This document shows positions 6,501-15,285 of a stretch of 50,032 nt of DNA, piece after piece (within the stretch, counting starts at the first letter, position 1; the number at the start of each line of letters is the position of its first letter). The position numbers and the translations under genes were made by a program. Source of the DNA: Lachnospiraceae bacterium (GTDB lineage: Bacteria; Bacillota; Clostridia; Lachnospirales; Lachnospiraceae); contig JAFSBX010000107.1 of NCBI GenBank assembly GCA_017437065.1, positions 1 to 50,032 of the forward strand, read 5' to 3'. Below the pieces are notes generated by a model. It was not told the origin of the DNA. It saw only the letters and a program-made list of their open reading frames with translations, and searched no databases.

Positions 6501-8837
6501 TTATAAAGTAACATCGATTGTATTACATTCAGGTGTAATAACTGTATCATTACCATTAATAACCATTGTACCATTATTAGCAGAAGTTGCTTTTACATTT
6601 ACAAGTCTGATTGTATGCGGTTTGGAACTTTCTGTGCGAATAAAGATTTTTCCGTTTTCTTTTTTTGCATGAACAGTTAAGTCTATATTCAGGTTCATGT
6701 CATAAACAACGGAAGAGGTTTCTACTCCATCCTGTAAAGCATAGATACGAACTTCTGCACCGTCTGCATAGTCGTAATCCGGTTTATCATCATGAGCACC
6801 CATAATAATAATGGAATTTTCACGAACCATAAGCGGAATGCTTAAATAATCATGCTTTTCTGTAATCCATTCGCCACCTGTTTTCTCTTCGCCGGTAAAG
6901 AAATTCGTCCAGATTCCTTTCGGCAGATAATATTCTGCAAGGCTTTCATCATTGAAAATAGGAGCAACAAGTAAATTATCGCCAAGCATGTACTGCTTAT
7001 CCACATAATTACAGTTTTTGTCTTCTGTAAACTCCAGAACCATGGCACGCATAGTCGGGATACCGGACTTGGATGTTTCTACAGAAGTTTTGTATAAATA
7101 AGGCATAAGTCTTGCTTTCAATTTTGTAAAGAAGCGAACTACATCTACAGCCTCATCATCATAAGCCCAAGGTACACGATAGGATGTACTTCCGTGTAAA
7201 CGGCTGTGAGAGGATAAAAGTCCGAAGGCTACCCATCTCTTGTAAACATCAGCAGTAGAAGTATTTTCAAAGCCGCCGATATCATGTGCCCAGAAACCAA
7301 AACCTGACATCATTAAGGACAGACCGCCACGAAGACTTTCTTCCATGGATTCATAGTCCGACCGGCAGTCACCACCCCAGTGAACCGGGAATTTCTGTCC
7401 ACCAACAGTTGCAGAACGTGCAAATAATACAGCCTCGCCTTTACCACGTTTTCTTTCCAGTAATTCATAAACGCATTTATTATAAAGATATGTATAGTAG
7501 TTGTGCATTTTCTTAGGATCAGATCCGTCAAAGTAAACCGCGTCTGTAGGAATTCTTTCACCGAAGTCTGTTTTAAAGCAGTCAACACCCATATCCAACA
7601 ATACTTCCAGTTTATCCTGGAACCATTTGTATGCCTCAGGATTTGTAAAGTCAACCAGTGCCATACCAGGTTGCCACATATCCCACTGCCATACGTCACC
7701 ATTCGGGCGTTTCAGAAAATAACCTTTTTCCATACCTTCCATAAACAGGCAGGATTCCTGACCAATATAGGAGTTAATCCATACACAAATATTTAATCCC
7801 TTTGCTTTGATACGTTTTAACATACCTTCCGGATCAGGGAATACTCGGCTGTCCCAAACAAAGTCAGACCAGTGGAATTCTTTCATCCAGAAGCAGTCAA
7901 AGTGGAAGGTACGAAGCGGAATCCCTCTGTCCAGCATTCCGTCAACAAAGCTCATAACGGTTTCTTCATCGTAATTTGTTGTAAAAGAAGTAGAAAGCCA
8001 CAAACCGAAAGTCCAGGGAGCCGGTAAGGAAGGTTTTCCTGTTAAGTCGGTATAATGTGTTAAAGCTTCTTTCATAGTCGGTCCATTGATAAAGAAGTAA
8101 TCAAGATAGCCGCCTTCTACGGAAAATTCTGCCTTTGTAACCTGCTCTGTCGCAATTTCAAAAGAAACATTCTCCAGATGATTTACTAAAATGCCGTATC
8201 CTTTGTTGGAAAGATAGAACGGAATATTTTTATAGGACTGTTCTGTACTTGTACCACCATCCGCATTCCAAATATCAATAGACTGACCATTTTTTACAAA
8301 TGGAGTGAAGCGTTCTCCTGTACCGTAAATTAATTCGCCTACGCCGATACTTAATTGCTGACGCATATATGTATTTTCGATATCACCTTTGTCGTAAGCG
8401 TCACCCTTCCAGTTAGTTTTCATAAGAGCCAGATCGTTCCATCCACTTTTTGAAATGACTTTTCCATCACGTTTATAATCCATAGACCAGTTCTTTTTAC
8501 CAATTTCCAAACTTAAAGAGCCGCTTTTGATAGAAACGAAGTCATCTGAATCAGTAACATTTAAAGGAAGTGTATCCGTAAGTTCTAACTCAAATTCCGG
8601 TGTTTTTTTCAGAATACCCATGTGATGATAAGTCTGAACACGGATAATTTCAGGCGCCGGAGAAGTAATAATTAAAGTGAGATTAATTCCACCTAAAGTA
8701 TCACCGCGGTGATTGATTCGGTGAGTAGGTGCACAAAGAGTCACTTTTGTTTCTTCAATTTTTGTAAAATAAACCTGTTGTGGTGTAAAACATTCACAGC
8801 CTTCTTTTTGTAACCAGCATCCATTACTGAATTTCAT
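6501..8837 (-). CDS. Glycoside hydrolase family 31, alpha-xylosidase (YicI-like)
   Basis: A 778-residue retaining alpha-glycosidase of GH31, closest in architecture to the cytoplasmic alpha-xylosidase YicI (about 772 residues), which removes alpha-1,6-xylose from xyloglucan oligosaccharides. The catalytic nucleophile Asp is in KTDFGE (residue 424) and the acid/base Asp in HWGGDCRSDYES (residue 490). Their spacing, 66 residues, equals that in YicI. An N-terminal beta-sandwich (to about residue 260), the (beta/alpha)8 barrel, and C-terminal beta domains follow the family order. There is no signal peptide. The ATG at 8837 with AAAGGAG just upstream is preferred over a start 18 codons earlier. 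It faces away from the glucan ABC operon, with a phosphoesterase gene between. Alpha-glucosidase activity cannot be excluded. Confidence 0.9.
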   Translation of the reverse strand: MKFSNGCWLQKEGCECFTPQQVYFTKIEETKVTLCAPTHRINHRGDTLGGINLTLIITSPAPEIIRVQTYHHMGILKKTPEFELELTDTLPLNVTDSDDFVSIKSGSLSLEIGKKNWSMDYKRDGKVISKSGWNDLALMKTNWKGDAYDKGDIENTYMRQQLSIGVGELIYGTGERFTPFVKNGQSIDIWNADGGTSTEQSYKNIPFYLSNKGYGILVNHLENVSFEIATEQVTKAEFSVEGGYLDYFFINGPTMKEALTHYTDLTGKPSLPAPWTFGLWLSTSFTTNYDEETVMSFVDGMLDRGIPLRTFHFDCFWMKEFHWSDFVWDSRVFPDPEGMLKRIKAKGLNICVWINSYIGQESCLFMEGMEKGYFLKRPNGDVWQWDMWQPGMALVDFTNPEAYKWFQDKLEVLLDMGVDCFKTDFGERIPTDAVYFDGSDPKKMHNYYTYLYNKCVYELLERKRGKGEAVLFARSATVGGQKFPVHWGGDCRSDYESMEESLRGGLSLMMSGFGFWAHDIGGFENTSTADVYKRWVAFGLLSSHSRLHGSTSYRVPWAYDDEAVDVVRFFTKLKARLMPYLYKTSVETSKSGIPTMRAMVLEFTEDKNCNYVDKQYMLGDNLLVAPIFNDESLAEYYLPKGIWTNFFTGEEKTGGEWITEKHDYLSIPLMVRENSIIIMGAHDDKPDYDYADGAEVRIYALQDGVETSSVVYDMNLNIDLTVHAKKENGKIFIRTESSKPHTIRLVNVKATSANNGTMVINGNDTVITPECNTIDVTL

Positions 8838-8936
8838 AGGATATCTCCTTTCAAAATAAATGATTTGTAGTTCAATGTTCCATGCCGCCAATGCATTGGG
8901 AATAATAGTAATTTAATTATAAAAAAAAGGATGAAA

Positions 8937-8964
8937 ATTGTATATGGTACTTTTTTGACTTCAA
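8937..8964 (-). promoter_or_regulatory. Possible promoter of the GH31 gene
   Basis: On the minus strand TTGAAG (8964-8959), 16-base spacer, TACAAT (8942-8937), about 100 bases before the GH31 start. Match is moderate and the region is generally A+T rich. Confidence 0.4.
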
Positions 8965-9052
8965 GCAAATTAGAAATTACATTCGATTAAGTGGCACCTT
9001 AAATATAGCGATTCAATATATCAAATGACAAAATAAAACAGAAATGAGTAAT

Positions 9053-9099
9053 ACCCCAAGAGTATGACACAGAAAAGATGCTGTGTTAACTCTTAGGGT
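9053..9099 (-). terminator. Terminator-like hairpin after the phosphoesterase gene
   Basis: ACCCCAAGAGT (9053-9063) pairs with the segment ending AGGGT at 9099 (ACTCTTAGGGT), and the inner ACACAG/CTGTGT extends the stem around a short AAAAGATG loop. It sits 12 bases beyond the stop codon of the minus-strand gene. Confidence 0.65.
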
Positions 9100-9110
9100 A
9101 CTTTTGTACA

Positions 9111-10085
9111 TTATTTAGAAGAAATATGGAGTAACACCCCTTCTCCGGTATATCCTGCACCTGCAATAATCTGTGTCACTGAGTCATTCAGCTTTGATTC
9201 ATCCGCAAAATGCACATGCCCGGAAAGAACGCAAATTACAGGAGAGTCCTCAGCCAGTATCTTTTCCAGAAATGCCAGTGTATTTGCATCCGGAAAAATT
9301 CCGCCTTTATCTGCCATACCGATAGTAACAGGACTATTCCACACGGTTTTTGCTTTTTCGATAAGAGTTTCCGTAGAAAAAGGAACATGTGCGATAACGA
9401 TGGTAGGCTTTTTAAGTGCCAGTGCCTGGTCTGCTACAGCCAGTGCTTCAGGGTCTATCTGATTGGAGCTGTTGTCTACAGAAAGAATTACCAGCTCCTC
9501 ATATTCTGTAATAGAAGCAGCAGGACTATCATTTGTGAATGTATCAAACAGGGGGCGATAAGTTTCGCGACCTTCAGGAGTCATATAATCCCACGGATAA
9601 GTCCAGTCATGATTGCCTAATGTATAAACATAAGGCATTTTTAATTTGGAAATGTTTTCTTTTAACAAATTTAAATTTGAATCCGAAGGAAAATCAATCA
9701 TATCACCACCAAAAAGAGTCATGTCCACTTCTTTTTCATTGGCATAATCAATCCAGCCTGAAAAACGGTCAGCAGAAGGGATGCCGTCACTGTCTACGAA
9801 AAGCTGCATACGCGGCAAAGCATTTTCAGTCACCTGTTCTGATTCTTTTCCATCCAAATTAATAATGTGAGTGTCCGAAAGGTATAAAAGAGTGTATTCT
9901 TTCGTAAGTCCGGGTACAGTAAGTGTTTTGTCTGTAACAGCGAAAGCATATTCGGTTTCTACAGATGATGAGACAGGAGTGTCCTGTACCTGAGAGACTT
10001 GAGGAGACTCTTTGGAACTGCAACCTGTCAAAATACCTGCCATTAGTAAACTGCAAAGAATAGAATTCTTTTTATTTTTAGTCAT
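9111..10085 (-). CDS. Lipoprotein metallophosphoesterase (calcineurin-like)
   Basis: A 324-residue secreted lipoprotein. The N-terminus is a type II signal peptide with lipobox LTGC (Cys about residue 22), so the mature protein is anchored outside the membrane. The calcineurin-like metallophosphoesterase motifs occur in order: SDTHI (D-x-H), GGDMID (GD), LGNHDW (GNHD), IAHVP and SGHVHF (GHxH). Together they form the usual two-metal site. The substrate is unknown; the family covers phosphodiesters, nucleotides and cell-wall phosphates. GGAGA just upstream supports the ATG at 10085. It stands alone between the GH31 gene and the divergent glucan operon, separated from both by hairpins or promoters, so co-function with sugar use is not implied. 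Confidence 0.88.
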   Translation of the reverse strand: MTKNKKNSILCSLLMAGILTGCSSKESPQVSQVQDTPVSSSVETEYAFAVTDKTLTVPGLTKEYTLLYLSDTHIINLDGKESEQVTENALPRMQLFVDSDGIPSADRFSGWIDYANEKEVDMTLFGGDMIDFPSDSNLNLLKENISKLKMPYVYTLGNHDWTYPWDYMTPEGRETYRPLFDTFTNDSPAASITEYEELVILSVDNSSNQIDPEALAVADQALALKKPTIVIAHVPFSTETLIEKAKTVWNSPVTIGMADKGGIFPDANTLAFLEKILAEDSPVICVLSGHVHFADESKLNDSVTQIIAGAGYTGEGVLLHISSK

Positions 10086-10312
10086 AATTAATTCTCCGTT
10101 TATTTTAAAGATAGTTTTTTGTTACACAAAAAAAGTGTATGTAAAAACAAGAAATGGTAATAATACCTTTAGTGTAAAAGATGAATGTAATTACGTCAAA
10201 TTAAAATTTAATGAATGATAATGTGTGAATGGATATAAAAAGTCAATAGGTCAAAATTACTAAAAAACAATTCGGAAAATTTCGTATAAGTAACAAAAAC
10301 GCAAAAAGTATA

Positions 10313-10341
10313 TTGCCAAAAATAGTAAAAAATGCTAATAT
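10313..10341 (+). promoter_or_regulatory. Promoter of the alpha-glucan ABC transporter operon
   Basis: TTGCCA (10313-10318), exactly 17 bases, TAATAT (10336-10341), giving a start of transcription near 10348. This lies in the 344-base gap 10086-10429 between divergent genes. The remainder of that gap is A+T-rich leader with a purine-rich AAAGAGAGG ribosome site before 10430; no other gene is visible. Confidence 0.75.
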
Positions 10342-10352
10342 GAAAATGTAAT

Positions 10353-10391
10353 CGGAAACGTTACCGAAAACGATTCCGAGAACGGTACCAG
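10353..10391 (+). promoter_or_regulatory. LacI-family operator cluster overlapping the transcription start
   Basis: CGGAAACGTTACCG (10353-10366) is a palindrome broken only at one symmetric pair, with the central AACGTT typical of LacI-family operators. Two related half-site runs follow: AAAACGATTCC (to 10378) and GAACGGTACC (10380-10389) with the GGTACC palindrome. The position just after the predicted start of transcription suits repression by roadblock, and the operon's own LacI-type gene at 15286 is the obvious candidate. A CcpA (cre) role is an alternative. Confidence 0.65.
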
Positions 10392-10429
10392 TAAACGGGA
10401 AAGCAAAAAGAAAAGAGAGGTATTTTATT

Positions 10430-11848
10430 ATGAAAAAGAAACTTTTAAGTGCACTTCTTTGTGTGTCCATGGTTTCAGCAATGCTCACAGGATGCGGAAG
10501 CAAAACTGAATCAGGAAGCGAAAATGCAACTAACAACAAAGAAACAACTGCAGAAGCAGGAACAACAGATTCCAATGAAGCTACAGCAGATACTCAGGCA
10601 AACGCCGGGGGCGGAAAAGTTTACTACTTAAACTTCAAACCGGAAGTTGACGAAGTATGGCAGGAAGTTGCAGAAACTTACACAGCAGAAACAGGTGTAG
10701 AAGTTAAAGTTGTAACTGCAGCGAGTGGTACTTATGAAGAAGTATTGAAATCTGAAATTGCAGGAAGTGATGCGCCTACATTGTTCCAGATTAACGGACC
10801 AATTGGTTATGCAAACTGGAAAGATTACTGTATGGATTTAACAGATACAGATTTATATGCAAACCTTTCCGATAAGAGTCTTGCAGTTACAGGAGCAGAT
10901 GGAAAAGCTTATGGTATTCCATACACAGTAGAATCTTACGGTATTATTTATAATGATGCTATCATGCAGAAATATTTCGCAATGGATGGAGCTGTAGTTG
11001 CAAGCGTAGATGAAATTACAAGCTTTGATACATTAAAAGCAGTAGTAGAAGATATGCAGTCTAAAGCAGCTGATTTAGGAATTGATGGTGTATTCGCTTC
11101 TACATCCTTAATGCCGGGTGAAGACTGGAGATGGCAGACACACCTTGCAAATATTCCGGTATACTACGAATATAAAGATAAAGGTGTAAGTGATTTAGCA
11201 GAAATCGAATTTAAATATGCAGACAACTTTAAAAATATTTTTGATTTATATATCAACAACTCTACTTGTGCACCCGGATTATTAGGAAGCAAGGATGTAT
11301 CCTCTTCTATGGCTGAATTTGCATTAGGACAGTGTGCAATGGTTCAGAACGGTAACTGGGGATGGGGACAGATTTCCGGCGTTGACGGAAACATCGTAAC
11401 AGAAGATCAGGTGAAATTCCTTCCTATCTATACAGGAGTTGAAGGAGAAGAAAACCAGGGATTATGTACAGGTACAGAAAACTTCTGGTGTGTAAATGCA
11501 CAGGCATCTGATGCAGACAAACAGGCTACACTTGATTTTGTTAACTGGATGATTACATCTGAAACAGGTAAAGATTACATGGTAAACAAATTAGGAAATG
11601 CAGCACCATTTACAACATTTGCTGATAATGAAAAACCAAGTGATCCATTAGCACAGGAAATGTTCAGATACATGGAAAACGGAAAAACAAGCGTTTCATG
11701 GAATTTCACAACATTCCCTAGCCAGCAGTTCAAAGATGATTTCGGTGCAGCTTTACTTGAGTACTGCAATGGAAATATGGCATGGGAAGATGTTGCAACT
11801 TCTGTGGTAGAAAACTGGGCAGCAGAAAAAGCAGCTGTTGCAGAATAG
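10430..11848 (+). CDS. Sugar ABC transporter substrate-binding lipoprotein (maltodextrin type)
   Basis: A 472-residue family-1 extracellular solute-binding protein. The signal peptide ends in lipobox LTGC (Cys about residue 22), followed by a Ser/Asn/Thr/Glu-rich linker of about 35 residues, then the bilobed binding domain starting at GGKVYYLNFKPEVDEVWQEV. Aromatic residues such as GNWGWGQ near the middle are typical of sugar stacking sites. It is first in an operon with two permeases, 4-alpha-glucanotransferase and a LacI regulator, which indicates maltose or maltodextrin uptake. Promoter and operator lie directly upstream. A strong hairpin after the gene probably makes its mRNA more abundant than the permease message, as is common for binding proteins. 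The exact ligand is inferred from neighbours only. Confidence 0.92.
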   Translation: MKKKLLSALLCVSMVSAMLTGCGSKTESGSENATNNKETTAEAGTTDSNEATADTQANAGGGKVYYLNFKPEVDEVWQEVAETYTAETGVEVKVVTAASGTYEEVLKSEIAGSDAPTLFQINGPIGYANWKDYCMDLTDTDLYANLSDKSLAVTGADGKAYGIPYTVESYGIIYNDAIMQKYFAMDGAVVASVDEITSFDTLKAVVEDMQSKAADLGIDGVFASTSLMPGEDWRWQTHLANIPVYYEYKDKGVSDLAEIEFKYADNFKNIFDLYINNSTCAPGLLGSKDVSSSMAEFALGQCAMVQNGNWGWGQISGVDGNIVTEDQVKFLPIYTGVEGEENQGLCTGTENFWCVNAQASDADKQATLDFVNWMITSETGKDYMVNKLGNAAPFTTFADNEKPSDPLAQEMFRYMENGKTSVSWNFTTFPSQQFKDDFGAALLEYCNGNMAWEDVATSVVENWAAEKAAVAE

Positions 11849-11890
11849 CAATAATAGTTGAAATAAGTTTAATAAGTTTTTTGGGAACAG

Positions 11891-11925
11891 GCACTCCGCG
11901 GCTTTGTCTGCTGCGGGGTGCTTTT
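11891..11925 (+). terminator. Intra-operon hairpin between binding protein and permease genes
   Basis: GCACTCCGCGG (11891-11901) pairs with CTGCGGGGTGC (11911-11921) over 11 positions with G-U pairs, followed by TTTT. It is a leaky terminator or 3'-end stabiliser, giving more binding protein than permease. Confidence 0.75.
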
Positions 11926-11978
11926 GAATAAAGAATGTCCGCAGTTTTTTCTTGCGGCATATGTGGAGGATTAGGCGT

Positions 11979-12824
11979 ATGCAAAAAACATTAAAAAAAT
12001 ATTTTCCGGTATTCGTAGTACCGACTTTGGTAGCCTTTGCTTTTGCCTTTATCATACCGTTTGTTCAGGGAATTTATTTATCCTTCTGCAAATTTACAAC
12101 TGTTGATAATGCAACATTTATTGGTTTTGATAATTATATAAGGGCATTTGACAGCAGACAGGGATTTTTGAGAGCGTTCGGTTTTACGACAGGCTTTACG
12201 GTAATCAGTGTAGTGACAATCAATTTAATTGCATTTACAATTGCTCTTCTGCTGACAAGAAAAATCAAAGGAACGAATTTATTCAGAACAGTATTCTTTA
12301 TGCCGAACTTAATCGGTGGTATCGTACTTGGTTATACATGGCAGCAGATGATTAATGCGGTGCTTTATCAGTACGGAACAACTATTGTATCTAATCCGAA
12401 ATACGGATTTATCGGTCTGGTTCTTCTGATGAACTGGCAGATGGTTGGTTACATGATGATTATTTATATTGCAGGTCTTCAGAACGTACCTACAGATTTA
12501 CTTGAAGCAGCACGTATTGACGGTGCAACCGGATGGCAGACTTTAATCAAGGTAAAACTTCCGATGGTTATGTCTTCCATTACAATTTGTATGTTTTTAA
12601 CACTTTCCAACAGCTTTAAGCTGTTCGACCAGAACAAGGCGTTAACAAATGGTGCGCCAATGGATAAAACGCAGATGCTTGCGTTGAATATTTATGAAAC
12701 TTTCTATGGAAAAACAGGATATGAAGGTGTAGGTCAGGCGAAAGCGGTTATGTTCTTCATTATCGTAGCCTTAATAGCACTTTTACAGTTATCCTTTACA
12801 AGAAGTAAGGAGGTAGAACAATAA
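11979..12824 (+). CDS. Sugar ABC transporter permease (MalF type)
   Basis: A 281-residue inner-membrane permease of the MalFG/UgpAE type with about six membrane segments. The coupling-helix EAA motif that docks on the ATPase is visible as DLLEAARIDGATGWQTLIKVKLP (in parts, about residues 180-202). I chose ATG 11979 because GGAGG at 11965-11969 lies 9 bases before it; ORF extension upstream has no comparable site. The gene overlaps the next permease by one base (TAATG at 12822-12826), indicating translational coupling. No ATPase gene is in the operon, so a shared MsmK/UgpC-type ATPase encoded elsewhere is expected. Confidence 0.92.
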   Translation: MQKTLKKYFPVFVVPTLVAFAFAFIIPFVQGIYLSFCKFTTVDNATFIGFDNYIRAFDSRQGFLRAFGFTTGFTVISVVTINLIAFTIALLLTRKIKGTNLFRTVFFMPNLIGGIVLGYTWQQMINAVLYQYGTTIVSNPKYGFIGLVLLMNWQMVGYMMIIYIAGLQNVPTDLLEAARIDGATGWQTLIKVKLPMVMSSITICMFLTLSNSFKLFDQNKALTNGAPMDKTQMLALNIYETFYGKTGYEGVGQAKAVMFFIIVALIALLQLSFTRSKEVEQ

Positions 12825-13666
12825 TGACGAAAACGAAAAGAAACGCAGATCGTATTATCTTTGTTATTTTACTTGCCCTTGCAGTAGTTATGTTATATCC
12901 GCTTTTCTTTATTTTGAACAACTCATTTAAAGGAAAGTTCTTCATTAGTTCAGACCCGTTTTCACTTCCGAGTGGAGAAACTTTTGTAGGGATTAAGAAC
13001 TATATCACAGGAATTGAAAAAACAGGCATTATCAGTGCGGCAGGATGGTCTTTCTTTATTACTATAGTATCCGTTGCCTTGATTATCCTTTTTACATCAA
13101 TGACTGCTTATTATATAACAAGAGTGAAATCAAAAGTTACTTCGGTACTTTACTATATGTTTGTATTTTCTATGATTGTACCTTTCCAGATGGTAATGTT
13201 TACCATGTCCTCACTTGCAGATAAGTTTGGATTGAAAAATCCTGTGGGAATGTGTATCCTATACTTAGGGTTTGGTGCGGGATTGTCTGTATTTATGTTT
13301 TCAGGATTTGTAAAAGCCATTCCGCTTGAAATTGAAGAAGCGGCAATGATTGACGGATGTACACCATTACAGACATTCTTTGGAGTAGTGTTTCCGATTT
13401 TGAAACCGACAGCAATTACAGTTGCCATCTTAAATGCGATGTGGATATGGAATGACTTCCTTCTTCCTTATCTGGTAATTGGTATCAGCACGAAATATAA
13501 AACGATACCGGTTGTAATACAGATGTTGGTAGGTTCTAACGGTAATAAAGATATGGGTGCATTGATGGCAATGCTTGTAGTATCTATACTCCCGATTATT
13601 ATTTTCTATCTGACATGTCAGAAATATATTATTGAAGGTGTTGTTGCAGGTGCGGTAAAAGGTTAA
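12824..13666 (+). CDS. Sugar ABC transporter permease (MalG type)
   Basis: A 280-residue partner permease with about six membrane segments. The first is at about residues 12-32, and the EAA loop is visible as EIEEAAMIDGCTPLQTFFGV (about residues 170-190). It starts in the stop codon of the MalF-type gene and is followed 45 bases later by malQ. With the first permease it forms the heterodimeric channel that takes sugar from the binding lipoprotein. Typical length and motif order; nothing unusual. Confidence 0.92.
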   Translation: MTKTKRNADRIIFVILLALAVVMLYPLFFILNNSFKGKFFISSDPFSLPSGETFVGIKNYITGIEKTGIISAAGWSFFITIVSVALIILFTSMTAYYITRVKSKVTSVLYYMFVFSMIVPFQMVMFTMSSLADKFGLKNPVGMCILYLGFGAGLSVFMFSGFVKAIPLEIEEAAMIDGCTPLQTFFGVVFPILKPTAITVAILNAMWIWNDFLLPYLVIGISTKYKTIPVVIQMLVGSNGNKDMGALMAMLVVSILPIIIFYLTCQKYIIEGVVAGAVKG

Positions 13667-13711
13667 GTAGTACTTTTCCACCGCTGACAACAATAAGAAC
13701 GGAGGAAAAAT

Positions 13712-15259
13712 ATGAGAAAAAGCGGTATTCTTTTACCGATTTCCAGTATTCCATCAAAATACGGAATCGGAACTTTTTCAAAACAGGCTTATCAGTTTGT
13801 AGATTTTCTGGAAAGAGCAGGACAGACAGTGTGGCAGATATTGCCGCTTGGTCCGACAGGATATGGTGATTCACCCTATCAGTCTTTTTCCACTTTTGCA
13901 GGAAATCCTTATTATATTGATTTGGAAACATTAATTGAAGAAGGTCTTTTAAAAAGATCGGATTGCTCAAAATATGATTTCGGTGACAATGAAAACTATG
14001 TGGATTATGAGAAGGTATATAATTCCCGTTTTAAAGTTTTAAGAAAAGCATATGAAAACAGTAATTTACAGGAAGATAAAGAATTTGAGAAGTTTACAAA
14101 AGAAAATGCCTACTGGCTGGAGGATTATGCACTTTTTATGGCAATTAAAAATGCGCATGACGGAAGAAGCTTTTTAGAATGGGAAGATGATTTAAAACTT
14201 CGTAAGCCGGAAGCTTTGGAAGAGGAAAGAAAAAAGAATGCCGATGAAATTCTCTTTTTTAAATTCCAACAGTATGAATTTGCAAAACAGTGGATGGCAT
14301 TGAAAAATTATGCTAATGAGAAAGGCATTGAAATTGTTGGAGATATTCCGATTTATGTAGCGCTGGACAGTGCGGATACATGGGCAAATCCTGAGTTGTT
14401 CCAGTTGGATGCAGATTGTAATCCGATTGGTGTTGCAGGATGTCCTCCGGATTCTTTCTCAGCGACAGGTCAGTTGTGGGGTAATCCTTTGTATAAATGG
14501 GATTATCATAAAGAAACAGGATATGAATGGTGGTTAAAGAGAATTGCATACTGCTATGAGTTATATGATATCGTTCGTATTGACCATTTCAGAGGATTTG
14601 ATGAATATTATTTTATTCCATATGGTGATGAAACAGCAGAATTCGGACATTGGGAAGCCGGTCCCGGTTATAGTCTTTTTGAAACACTCAAAGAAAAGCT
14701 GGGTGAAAAGAAGGTAATTGCTGAAGATTTAGGATTTTTAACAGACAGCGTTATTGAACTGGTACAGAAATGTGGTTATCCGGGAATGAAGATTTTGCAG
14801 TTTGCTTTTGATTCCAGAGAAGAAAGTGATTATCTTCCACACAACTATGAACGCAATTGTGTTGTATATACAGGAACTCACGATAATGATACTATACTTG
14901 GATGGTATAAGTCTTTCCCTAAAAAGGATAAGGAGTTCGCGAAAAAGTACTTAAACATTTCTTCAAATGAAGAGATAGAATGGGAATTTATCCGCGCGGC
15001 ACTGGCAAGTGTAGCTGATACAGCGATTATTCCTATGCAGGATTACTTAGGTCTTGGTGCAGAGGCCAGAATAAACATACCATCTACTTTAGGTATTAAC
15101 TGGAAGTGGAGAATGGGAGCAAAGGACTGCAACAAGAAGCTGGCAGACAGAATTAAGAAGTTATGTAAGCTTTATGGAAGAATAGAAGTTGAAAAGCCGG
15201 CAGAGATTGAAGAATCTGCAGAAAATGATAAAAAAGCAGAAAGTAAGAAATCTGTGTAA
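13712..15259 (+). CDS. malQ: 4-alpha-glucanotransferase (amylomaltase)
   Basis: A 515-residue GH77 enzyme that disproportionates imported maltodextrins in the cytoplasm by transferring alpha-1,4-glucan segments. Recognised by the N-terminal RKSGILLPISSIPSKYGIG, GPTGYGDSPYQ, the nucleophile region RIDHFRGF (Asp in DHFRG), acid/base region AEDLGF and the THDNDT motif. GGAGG at 13701-13705 fixes the start. Compared with the family (about 490-500 residues) it has a short C-terminal charged tail rich in Glu, Lys and Ser from about residue 495, likely disordered. Lying between the permeases and the LacI regulator, it ties the operon to alpha-glucans. Confidence 0.95.
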   Translation: MRKSGILLPISSIPSKYGIGTFSKQAYQFVDFLERAGQTVWQILPLGPTGYGDSPYQSFSTFAGNPYYIDLETLIEEGLLKRSDCSKYDFGDNENYVDYEKVYNSRFKVLRKAYENSNLQEDKEFEKFTKENAYWLEDYALFMAIKNAHDGRSFLEWEDDLKLRKPEALEEERKKNADEILFFKFQQYEFAKQWMALKNYANEKGIEIVGDIPIYVALDSADTWANPELFQLDADCNPIGVAGCPPDSFSATGQLWGNPLYKWDYHKETGYEWWLKRIAYCYELYDIVRIDHFRGFDEYYFIPYGDETAEFGHWEAGPGYSLFETLKEKLGEKKVIAEDLGFLTDSVIELVQKCGYPGMKILQFAFDSREESDYLPHNYERNCVVYTGTHDNDTILGWYKSFPKKDKEFAKKYLNISSNEEIEWEFIRAALASVADTAIIPMQDYLGLGAEARINIPSTLGINWKWRMGAKDCNKKLADRIKKLCKLYGRIEVEKPAEIEESAENDKKAESKKSV

Positions 15260-15285
15260 TTCAGAAAACGGGGGAAACTTTAAGT

